NCBI GenBank assembly: GCA_945872355.1
Contig: CAMBZU010000006.1
Coordinates: forward strand, 1-64,000
Direction: 5' to 3'
Source of the DNA: Chitinophaga pinensis
GTDB taxonomy: Bacteria > Bacteroidota > Bacteroidia > UBA4408
DNA length: 64,000 nucleotides
The notes beneath the pieces are model-generated. The model was not told where the DNA came from. It saw nothing but the letters and a program-made list of their open reading frames with translations, and did not search any database. Positions 1-7,356 of this stretch are shown piece after piece (within the stretch, counting starts at the first letter, position 1; each line of letters opens with the position of its first letter). Both the position numbers and the translations under genes were made by a program.

Positions 1-809
1 TTTCTGGATAGAAATTCAAAAAAACTTTCATTATTTATATTTTCGTGACTTCCTTCCTTTAGTGGTATAATTACTCTTCCGTAGCTCGCATCTAAAATAA
101 TAACAAATGCTACTTTTTCTCCATTTGCCATTAAAGAAACTTTATCTACAGGTATATTTAACCAATGGCGGTCATTTCCAATAGTTACAAACGTAAATGC
201 ATATTTTGATGACTCATAGTGATTTCCTTTAATATAGGAAACTTTATCCGAAATTATACCTTCTATTTCCTTAATTACCAATTGAATACTAATTGACTTA
301 GAGGCAATAGAAATACTTTCAATTTCTTCAATTTTGCTTGATTGATTTTCTTTAATATTTGAAGATTCCATTATTGCACTTTCAATTTTTTCAGGGAGCA
401 ATAACAATTTTTCCATTAGGGAATCTGGAATATTATCTGATTTCTCTGCAAAATATTTAGCAAATTCGTAAAATGCAGGAAGCACACAAGCCTTTCGCCA
501 CTTGGCGTTGGCAAACATACCTGTTTTACCATGCACAGCAAAGTTAGTACACGTTTGAATTACATTTAAAATTTCAATTTCGTTTTGTTCAATAAATGAG
601 GTGTTATGTCCTAAATGAGTGATATAATCACTAATTGTCATTTTATTACTTTCCAACTTGAAGGATATGTGCTGTTGTTTAAACAAAATGGCTAACATAT
701 ACTCTGTACTAATACGTATATTAGATAAGTATGAATGATCTCTGTATTTTTCTTCGGATAAGAAAAACTCATCAATATAATGCGCCAACTCTCCATAATA
801 TTTTTCCAT
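1..809 (-). CDS. Hypothetical protein, C-terminus cut by window edge
   Basis: An open frame runs leftwards from an ATG at 807-809 to base 1 with no stop, giving about 269 residues (begins MEKYYGELAHYIDEFF). The ORF track omits it because it has no stop in the window. The N-terminal half is helical and contains the stretch TNFAVHGKTG, loosely like DUF4145/HEPN-type helical domains. A low-complexity Glu/Ser/Ile linker follows, then a beta-rich region (YAFTFVTIGNDRHWLNIPV). I do not recognise the family. It lies upstream-to-downstream after the membrane HEPN-like gene on the same strand, 181 bases apart, so co-transcription is possible. That it is a real gene is well supported by length and protein-like composition; its function is unknown. 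Confidence 0.7.
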   Translation of the reverse strand, partial: MEKYYGELAHYIDEFFLSEEKYRDHSYLSNIRISTEYMLAILFKQQHISFKLESNKMTISDYITHLGHNTSFIEQNEIEILNVIQTCTNFAVHGKTGMFANAKWRKACVLPAFYEFAKYFAEKSDNIPDSLMEKLLLLPEKIESAIMESSNIKENQSSKIEEIESISIASKSISIQLVIKEIEGIISDKVSYIKGNHYESSKYAFTFVTIGNDRHWLNIPVDKVSLMANGEKVAFVIILDASYGRVIIPLKEGSHENINNESFFEFLSR

Positions 810-990
810 AAGTGCTTTTTTTTTATTAATTCTGAATGATTTATTTTATAAAAGTAATTAAATTAAATAATAGGGTAACATTCGTTTTGTCTTAGCTTTT
901 ATTTTATATTTTATTTTTTTTATTATTCCAATAAAAATTTGACCTGTAGTAGCATAAAAATATCCGATAACGTATAATGTAAAGGGATGT

Positions 991-2997
991 TTACTTCCTT
1001 TTATAGATATACTTTTGATTCCCATCATTATACTCTATTGTATTGTCATTAATAATTTTAAAATCAACAGGCACACCATTAAAGTTCGCAACGATATTAT
1101 TTTTCAATACTTGATAACTTGAAACACTATTTAAGTTATAGGTTTCATTAATCCACTTTAATTCATTTTTTTTTGCAAATTCAATGTATTCTTTTTCGTC
1201 TAACTTTCCCTCGTGAAAACGATAATATTTATCAGATAAATTCGATTTATTTACAACTGCTTTCTCTTTATCATAATACTTAGCCACAATTGTTGAAAGT
1301 TCTTCATCAGAACAAGTAAATAGTTGTTTCAAACTAAAAAGGACACTTCCAATCTCCAAGCCTTGATTTTTAAACGTGGCAATAGTTTCTTCAATTGTTT
1401 CTGCCCATTTACGAGAGAAATTATTATATTCTTCAATAGTTGAACGAATACTAACTTTATCAATGAATAGATTTAAAAATACAGTATCTTTTTTTAATAC
1501 TAATAATTCATCATTGATCATTTTATACTTAACTATCTTTTCGCAGGTTATTTTATTACTGGAGGAATTTAATTTATCAGATTTGATGATTGATCGAATA
1601 TAAAAATATTTCACTAAATTATTGTCCTTATTTACCATCATTAGCCCTCTAAAGCTATCTACTTGTATTTCTGGATTATTTATTAACAATATCTCGCAAA
1701 TATTTTCTATTAACCGGCCGCTATTTTTTATTCTCTCTAAAAACTGTTTTTTATTTTTTTCATATCCAGGTAATTCTAATATATTTAAATACTCCAAATA
1801 AGGGTCAACATATTCATCTCCATAAGCAAAATATGATTCATAATTAATTAATGCTTTAGCATAATTGCCTTTTCTTCTATCTGCAACAGCATTCGACAAA
1901 TACTGGGCTCTATTTGATGGTTTGCTAAAATAAATATTTTCTGAATTATTAAACGCTTCACTTAAGTCATCTAGGTTATTCTCGACAGAAGTAACTCTTC
2001 CCGCAACTAAACCTAAATCCTTTCTAAAAAAAAACAGTGAAATACTTATTGAGGCAATTAATAAAAAAGTTGTAAATATTAGTTTCGTGTTTAATCGAGT
2101 GTGTTTTTTTAATTCAGTGCTTAACGTTTTTAATTCTGCGATGTCCAATTTTACAGCTTCATATTCTACCTTAATATTTGAAAGGTATGTTTGGAGCGTT
2201 TTTTCATCTACATTATAATAAATTGATGGATTAACAATTGTCCTGCCGTTATCGTGTGCGATTTGTATTCTAGATATAATTTCACCATAGTATAAGTTAA
2301 GCAATTCAATTTGAGCGTCTGACACTTTTTTATTGTGGGCGATGTTATTTCTTACTATTCGGATATCATTTAAAAAAAATCTGAGAGAATTAATTTTGTT
2401 TTTTGCATAACTTAACCCTTCATTCTGATCAAAAACATTATCGTACGATGTGAAAAACTTTTTATCTAAAAAGAGAGCCGAAAGTTCATTAAAAGATGTG
2501 CCACTTAATATTCCTGTATCATCTGCATTTTTTAACCAATTTTGAATAATTTCTGATTTAAATAACTCTTTAAGCTTTTCAAGAATCCCTTGTCTACCTC
2601 CATTGTGTTCTGTTACTAAAGATCTTATTATTAATTCAAATGCACGGGTTTGTTTAAGAGCAATTGATTCATTGGATTTTAAGGTAATAATTTTAACATC
2701 TAAATCTAAATTAATATTATTACCAACTATACCTAATAAAATGATTACTCGCAACAAGGCTATTTGATAAACATTACCTGTTTCATCTTTGTTTTTTTCA
2801 TAGAATTTAAAACTTGATTCTAATTCAAAAAACAATGGAGCATTTATTCCTAATTTATCACAAATACCTTTTTCTGAATATTTATATTTTAACTTTTTAA
2901 AATCTTCAATTGGATTATTGGTAATATCTTGACTATTTGAATTAATATATTTATTAAGGTCACTTATTTTTTCATAAATCTCTGTATGTATCTTCAT
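991..2997 (-). CDS. Membrane-anchored HEPN-like protein with TPR-like C-terminal region
   Basis: This is a 668-residue protein with no signal peptide. Residues about 160-250 form a helical segment containing RNNIAH (about 216-221), which fits the Rx4-6H motif of HEPN domains and looks most like the Swt1-type HEPN fold. One strong transmembrane segment follows (LIFTTFLLIASISISLFFF, about 306-324), then a coiled stretch, then a TPR-like helix pair (YAKALINYESYFAYGDEYVDPYLEY, from about 378). The HEPN part would be cytoplasmic and the C-terminal half on the other side of the inner membrane. HEPN domains with Rx4-6H are often RNases in toxin or defence systems, but many are non-catalytic, so function is inference. 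No partner gene is obvious; the neighbours are hypothetical and on the same strand. Confidence 0.75.
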   Translation of the reverse strand: MKIHTEIYEKISDLNKYINSNSQDITNNPIEDFKKLKYKYSEKGICDKLGINAPLFFELESSFKFYEKNKDETGNVYQIALLRVIILLGIVGNNINLDLDVKIITLKSNESIALKQTRAFELIIRSLVTEHNGGRQGILEKLKELFKSEIIQNWLKNADDTGILSGTSFNELSALFLDKKFFTSYDNVFDQNEGLSYAKNKINSLRFFLNDIRIVRNNIAHNKKVSDAQIELLNLYYGEIISRIQIAHDNGRTIVNPSIYYNVDEKTLQTYLSNIKVEYEAVKLDIAELKTLSTELKKHTRLNTKLIFTTFLLIASISISLFFFRKDLGLVAGRVTSVENNLDDLSEAFNNSENIYFSKPSNRAQYLSNAVADRRKGNYAKALINYESYFAYGDEYVDPYLEYLNILELPGYEKNKKQFLERIKNSGRLIENICEILLINNPEIQVDSFRGLMMVNKDNNLVKYFYIRSIIKSDKLNSSSNKITCEKIVKYKMINDELLVLKKDTVFLNLFIDKVSIRSTIEEYNNFSRKWAETIEETIATFKNQGLEIGSVLFSLKQLFTCSDEELSTIVAKYYDKEKAVVNKSNLSDKYYRFHEGKLDEKEYIEFAKKNELKWINETYNLNSVSSYQVLKNNIVANFNGVPVDFKIINDNTIEYNDGNQKYIYKRK

Positions 2998-3019
2998 AAT
3001 TTTAAGATTTTAATTAGGG

Positions 3020-3161
3020 TAGTTCCTTTAACATTTTGTAGATTTAGGATGGGCGGGCTTTTTACTATTAATGTTCAAGCGTAGCCGAAAACTCTCGTTT
3101 CCACAAAACTGTCTGCGGCAAACCAAACCCCGTCTATTGTTAATGCGCTGTTAAGTTTTTA
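3020..3161. other. GC-richer intergenic element of unknown nature
   Basis: This gap is visibly GC-richer than its surroundings (gggcgggc, tctgcggcaaacc, aaccccgtc). Read on the minus strand it starts just after the TPM gene stop and has outer arms (gacggggttt and aaaagcccgcc) that pair imperfectly, with further imperfect pairing inside. The arrangement recalls folded recombination sites or dispersed repeats that follow genes, but I cannot identify it. No open reading frame is present. Confidence 0.3.
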
Positions 3162-3716
3162 TTATTTTAATTTGTCAGTAAGCGCAAGAATACCTTGTCT
3201 TGTCCCCTCAAAGTAGTTACCCTTTTTAAATTGTGGTATCAAGTAAGTGTCTATAATTTTTTTTGTTTCTTCATTTGATAACACTTTTTCAATGCCATAA
3301 CCATTTTGTATTCTAATTTTCCGCAATGATGAAGATAATCCAATTAGAATACCATTGTCCTTGTCCTTTTTTCCAACACCCCATTGCTGTGCAATTTTTA
3401 ACATCAAATCGTCAAACGCTTCAGCAGTTGTTTGAGAACTATCAAGTGTTACGATTGCAATTTCAATAGTTGTCTGTTTCTGAACTGCTTTTATTAAAGA
3501 GTCTAATGTTATTTCTTGGTTTTCGGAGAAGATTTTTTCATAGTCGTTGACATAGCCTGTTGGTTTGGGAATGTTGTCTGCAAATTTATTTGAAGTGCCT
3601 TGTATGCCAACAGGGTTATTAACTGAATTATTCTGCTTATCATTCGACTGTCCGCAAGCAAGCATTGCAATACAACTTACTGCTGCCAAGATTGTAAAAA
3701 ACTGTTTCGTTGTCAT
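3162..3716 (-). CDS. TPM-domain lipoprotein
   Basis: This 184-residue protein begins with a lipoprotein signal (hydrophobic run, then lipobox AMLAC at about 17-21). A linker is followed by a TPM domain (TLP18.3/Psb32/MOLO-1 type) from about residue 55 to the end: YVNDYEKIFSENQE, then IEIAIVTLDSS, then QQWGVGKKDKDNGILIG. Full-length TPM proteins often have a C-terminal transmembrane helix; this one instead carries an N-terminal lipid anchor. TPM domains are found in envelope or thylakoid stress and repair proteins, some with phosphatase activity; the substrate here is unknown. It is a single gene on the minus strand, followed by the GC-richer element and preceded by an AT-rich gap with a 22-bp palindrome. 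Confidence 0.88.
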   Translation of the reverse strand: MTTKQFFTILAAVSCIAMLACGQSNDKQNNSVNNPVGIQGTSNKFADNIPKPTGYVNDYEKIFSENQEITLDSLIKAVQKQTTIEIAIVTLDSSQTTAEAFDDLMLKIAQQWGVGKKDKDNGILIGLSSSLRKIRIQNGYGIEKVLSNEETKKIIDTYLIPQFKKGNYFEGTRQGILALTDKLK

Positions 3717-3868
3717 TGTTATCGATTTTTAATGTTTGCAGCTAAATAAATTTCAAACCCAAATACCTTTTAAGTATAATTGTCCAGGTGATATATCAAC
3801 AATGTTATTATTTTGTTGAATACAAGTGTATGATTATTTTTGGCTATTAAAAAATGTAAAATGCAAAT

Positions 3869-3890
3869 TTTAGACTTTATAAAGTCTAAA
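3869..3890. repeat. Perfect 22-bp palindrome
   Basis: TTTAGACTTTATAAAGTCTAAA reads identically on both strands. It sits between the end of the 270-residue gene and the start of the TPM gene, both on the minus strand. It could be a weak terminator for the first or a regulator site for the second; no clear T-run follows it. Confidence 0.5.
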
Positions 3891-3959
3891 TTATTCGCTA
3901 ATCTAAATTGGTATCAATATCAATAACATCCCATTTTATCAATAAAATTGTTGAAATTC

Positions 3960-4772
3960 TTACAAATTGACACAAGGCAAGCTTTGGTCTTTCCAATCGT
4001 AACCCCATAAAATTGTTTTTAAATGAAGAAGACGGTTCATAAGGAATCTCGGCTGTTCGTAATCTTCTTCTTCCATTTCGAAAATATCAACGCCAAATTC
4101 TAATGCCCAATAGGATGAAATAAAATCCTCATCAGTAATTTTTCCATTTACCCATAATATAGGAATTGTGATGCTGAAGTATTCAAAAAAATTGTAAAGT
4201 ATGTTTACTGCTAATCGTTTTGAAATACCCATAGAATCTACTAAAGGCTGTATATCTTGTATTATTTCATCTGAAATAAATTCAACTTCATTTTCATGCA
4301 TTTCTTCCAAACTTTGGTAGTAATTTAGTCCGAAGTTTTTCCATTTTTCATTAAAAAAGTCTCTTGCTTTTTGAGTTTTATTTAGTTCTAAACTACCTGT
4401 ATCGCTTGATACGTTTAGCCGAAAAAGTCTGTCCCATTGCATTTGATCTTCAAACTCAAGCTCCAAATCCATTTGATGTTCCTCATATTCCATTAAGGTG
4501 GATAAGAGGCAGTAAGCAAAACTTTCGCGCAGTTCTTCTCCCGATAATCTTGCTAACACATTATTGAATAAAATCTCATCTTTACTTTGATCGTTTTCAT
4601 CAGTTTTATAATACTTTTCACAAATATGATTTAAGTCTCTAATTAAATTGCGCGAAATATTTTCAGATAAAATAGGATAAGGCTTCCCATTATGGTTTTT
4701 TAATGTGCTTCCATCTGAACCTAACACTTCAAAGGTGTTTTCTTTGGTTTCTTTTCGTGCGTATATTTCCAT
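3960..4772 (-). CDS. Hypothetical acidic protein, possibly ATP12-like
   Basis: This is a 270-residue soluble, acidic protein with no signal or membrane segment. I do not recognise it with certainty. Its order of elements recalls ATP12-type F1-ATPase assembly chaperones: an N-terminal beta segment (FEVLGSDGSTLKNHNGKPYP, about 13-32) like the family's 'LDGR.LKTP.GKPL', a helical stretch with a WDRLF motif (about 132-136), then LVDSMGISKRLAVNIL and a C-terminal segment with ITDEDFISSYWALEFGVD. These are visual resemblances only. It is a single minus-strand gene flanked by AT-rich gaps. It could equally be a lineage-specific protein of the accessory block. Confidence 0.6.
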   Translation of the reverse strand: MEIYARKETKENTFEVLGSDGSTLKNHNGKPYPILSENISRNLIRDLNHICEKYYKTDENDQSKDEILFNNVLARLSGEELRESFAYCLLSTLMEYEEHQMDLELEFEDQMQWDRLFRLNVSSDTGSLELNKTQKARDFFNEKWKNFGLNYYQSLEEMHENEVEFISDEIIQDIQPLVDSMGISKRLAVNILYNFFEYFSITIPILWVNGKITDEDFISSYWALEFGVDIFEMEEEDYEQPRFLMNRLLHLKTILWGYDWKDQSLPCVNL

Positions 4773-5173
4773 GAATTTTATAATTTATTTTATATAGTTG
4801 GTAAAAATAAGGAATTCTATGCAAGCAAAAGAGTCATTTGAATAAATTCTGTCGTAAATATCAAGAACAAGTTGCAATTTCATTAAAATCGTTAATGCAT
4901 ACTATTTCTTTTTCTATTAAGTCTTAAAGTAGGATTTTAAATGAGTTTTGCTTTATTATACCTATTACACTTTCAATTTAGTCCAATTGCGGCCAAGCCT
5001 TGTTGTGCTAGTTTCAAGTTGTATCGGCATTAACCATTGTAAATTTATTAAACAGCTTTGGGCTATTTAATAAATAAAATTGGTATTATTTTAAGATTAA
5101 TATTTTTTAAATTGCCAATAGTGTATTATATTTACATTTTTAAGAACGAATAAGTGATTCATAATTACATTAA
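4773..5173. other. Intergenic region holding a dispersed repeat copy
   Basis: This 401-base gap separates the divergently transcribed 270-residue gene (minus) and the AAA/DUF4143 gene (plus). It contains no convincing reading frame. Positions 4974-5088 are copy 1 of the dispersed structured repeat described separately; the rest is AT-rich sequence without a clear signal. Confidence 0.6.
4974..5088 (+). repeat. Dispersed structured repeat, copy 1
   Basis: It runs from caatttagtccaattgcgg through tatcggcattaaccattg to attggtatta. The reverse complement of 29943-30059 matches it along most of its length. The right half folds: ATTTATTAAA pairs perfectly with TTTAATAAAT around a short loop, inside outer arms AACCATT and AATTGGTATT. 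The other copy keeps this stem with different bases. Confidence 0.75.
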
Positions 5174-6466
5174 ATGGAACGAAAAATAGCAAAACTATTA
5201 AAAGAATGGAAAGCATCAAAGAGCCGGCTTCCTTTACTTTTGCATGGTGCAAGACAGGTAGGCAAAACCTATACGCTGCTGCAATTCGGAAAATCAGATT
5301 TTCAAAATGTTGTGTATTTAAACTTTGAAAACAATACCGAATTACAGAAAGTTTTTGCCGGTGACATCAGCCCCAAGCAGTTGTTACCACAACTTCAATT
5401 AATTGCCGGCCAATCCATATTTGAAGAAAAAACTCTGTTGGTTTTTGATGAAGTACAAACGTGTGAAAGGGCACTTACTTCCTTAAAATATTTTGCCGAG
5501 CAAGCCCCAACATATGCGGTGGTGGCTGCTGGCAGTTTATTGGGTGTTGCCATAAACCGAGAACAATATTCATTTCCTGTAGGAAAGGTACAAATTGAAC
5601 ATTTATACCCCATGGACTTTGAAGAGTTTTTATGGGCAATGGACAAAAAAGAAGCCGTTGCGATAATTAAAGACTGTTTCAACAATAGAAAAGAATGCCC
5701 TTTGCATGCCCATTTTATGGAGTTATTCAGGCTGTACATTTCGTTAGGTGGGATGCCGCAGGTTGTAAACGAATACCTAAAAAACAAAGACTTCAATTTT
5801 GTAATATCCTTGCAGAAAAACATTTTGGATTCCTATATTTCGGATATGGCAAAGTACGCCAATCCTATGGAAACCGTAAAAATAATGGCCACTTACAACA
5901 GTATCCCTTCTCAATTAGCCAAAGAAAACCGAAAGTTCCAATACAAACTCATTAAATCTGGCGGAAGGGCAAGTAACTATGAAGCTCCACTGGATTGGCT
6001 TAAATCATCTGGTTTGATTGTAAAAGTGCAAAAATGCCATCCGCCACATGTACCTTTAATTGCTTTTGCCTCCCCCGATTATTTTAAAGTGTATTTATCC
6101 GATACAGGGTTGCTTTGCTCCAAATTGGGATTAAATAATCAAAGTCTTTTTATTCAGCCCTTTGATATAATTGGAATTAAAGGCGTTATTGCCGAAAACT
6201 ATGTAGCGACAGCACTTAAAACCAACGGATATGAACCTTATTATTGGGAATCTGAAGGAAAAGCCGAAGTTGATTTTATCATCCAAAACAAACAGGGACA
6301 AATTATTCCTATTGAAGTAAAATCATCAGAAAATGTAAAAGCCAAAAGCTTATCCCTATTTTTAAAGCGTTACCAGCCTGAGTTTGGGTATAAAGTATCC
6401 GCAAAAAATTTCGGGTTTGAAGGGAATGTGTATACGATACCTTTGTATGCTGTGTTTTGTGTTTGA
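5174..6466 (+). CDS. AAA-family ATPase with DUF4143 C-terminal domain
   Basis: This 430-residue protein has the standard layout of the AAA_14/DUF4143 family. The Walker A is GARQVGKT (about 25-32) and the Walker B is LLVFDEVQ (about 88-95). The DUF4143 region follows in the second half. Near the C-terminus EVDFIIQ and IPIEVKSSE (about 372-393) form the D...ExK pattern of PD-(D/E)XK-like folds that is typical of these proteins. Length is normal. The family is abundant and multicopy in Bacteroidota; biological roles are poorly known, with links to toxin-antitoxin or nucleic-acid functions suggested. It stands alone, transcribed divergently from the 270-residue gene, directly downstream of a dispersed repeat copy. 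Confidence 0.93.
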   Translation: MERKIAKLLKEWKASKSRLPLLLHGARQVGKTYTLLQFGKSDFQNVVYLNFENNTELQKVFAGDISPKQLLPQLQLIAGQSIFEEKTLLVFDEVQTCERALTSLKYFAEQAPTYAVVAAGSLLGVAINREQYSFPVGKVQIEHLYPMDFEEFLWAMDKKEAVAIIKDCFNNRKECPLHAHFMELFRLYISLGGMPQVVNEYLKNKDFNFVISLQKNILDSYISDMAKYANPMETVKIMATYNSIPSQLAKENRKFQYKLIKSGGRASNYEAPLDWLKSSGLIVKVQKCHPPHVPLIAFASPDYFKVYLSDTGLLCSKLGLNNQSLFIQPFDIIGIKGVIAENYVATALKTNGYEPYYWESEGKAEVDFIIQNKQGQIIPIEVKSSENVKAKSLSLFLKRYQPEFGYKVSAKNFGFEGNVYTIPLYAVFCV

Positions 6467-6904
6467 GAGGATTTATGGTAAAACCACTCTAACATTACAG
6501 ATTGTAGAAATGTTTTTAGGTTTTTTAGATTAACACTTTCCTTTGTAATATTTTAGCTTACATAATAATAAAATAACACGGATAAATTAAAAAAACAGAA
6601 GCCAAATGACAATAAATTCAGATTATAAAAAATTGACCATTGTATCTTTAAAAGAAAATATTAAAGCAATATGTAAGCTTCCCCTCAATTAGTGCCATTC
6701 AAAAATAGAATTTTTATTCCATTCGTCTGTATTCCTTAGGCGTTTTATTGTTTAATGATTGGAGCAATCCAAACTTTAAAAATGTACCTATAATAAATAT
6801 TGGAAAATAAAGTACACTTTTAAATATAATTTGGTTCAAGAAAAGAATTGATTTGGGAGCTTGAAAAGAGGCGATAAAGAGGCTATAAATAAATTTGTGT
6901 GTGT
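6467..6904. other. Intergenic region without a confirmed gene
   Basis: This 438-base gap lies between convergent genes. It holds a 28-codon plus-strand frame from an ATG at 6606 that I do not consider real, and a longer minus-strand frame without an ATG start (6714 to about 6927), listed separately. No terminator-like hairpin was seen. Confidence 0.5.
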
Positions 6905-6927
6905 TTAAATAATTTCCCTTCTTTTTA
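6714..6927 (-). pseudogene. Possible short membrane-protein frame or gene remnant
   Basis: About 70 codons stay open on the minus strand, overlapping the end of the 146-residue gene and ending at TAA 6714-6716. The translation is protein-like: a hydrophobic helix (VLYFPIFIIGTFLKFGLL) followed by a polar tail (NNKTPKEYRRME). There is no ATG at a useful place; a TTG at 6837-6839 would give 42 residues with one transmembrane segment. It may be a third, poorly initiated gene of the STAND operon, a decayed gene, or a chance frame. Confidence 0.3.
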
Positions 6928-7345
6928 ATTCATTTTCCACCCCTTCTCTCATCGCTTTTCTAATTTCACTGCTGGACATTTCTGATTGAATTTCATCATT
7001 ATAATGAATTGCTTTTTCAATGTTATCAAAGACACTAATTTCGCTTTCATCATCATCTTTTGAACGTAAAACTTCTGCGTAGTTTTCCTTTTCAATTGCG
7101 ATGAAGGTATTTACCCAATTAATACTATTTTGAGGGGCTTCGTTTTTTATTAAAATTGCCAATTCAAAATACAGTTCTTTTTCAATAATGATATCCTTCT
7201 CAGATAAATGAAGAAATAAATCACAACATTTATCTAAATATTCTAAATTTCTTATCGTTAGATAATCTGAAATATTATTTTCAAATCTTCTATTTCCTAA
7301 AGTAATTGTAACTACATTATTATTGTATATTATTTCGCAAGTCAT
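6905..7345 (-). CDS. Small hypothetical protein downstream of the STAND gene
   Basis: This 146-residue acidic protein has no signal or transmembrane segment. The N-terminal half alternates short beta strands (CEIIYNNNVVTITLGN), and the C-terminal half is helical, ending in a charged tail (MREGVENELKRRE). I do not recognise the family. Its start codon lies 11 bases after the stop of the 1380-residue STAND/TPR gene on the same strand, so the two are almost certainly co-transcribed. That linkage suggests a partner, regulator or immunity-like role for the large protein, which is inference from position only. Confidence 0.78.
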   Translation of the reverse strand: MTCEIIYNNNVVTITLGNRRFENNISDYLTIRNLEYLDKCCDLFLHLSEKDIIIEKELYFELAILIKNEAPQNSINWVNTFIAIEKENYAEVLRSKDDDESEISVFDNIEKAIHYNDEIQSEMSSSEIRKAMREGVENELKRREII

Positions 7346-7356
7346 AATTTAACTTT

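Noticed and set aside
6606-6692. 28-codon frame MTINSDYKKLTIV on the plus strand
   Set aside because: Very short, no recognised domain and no strong ribosome-binding site.
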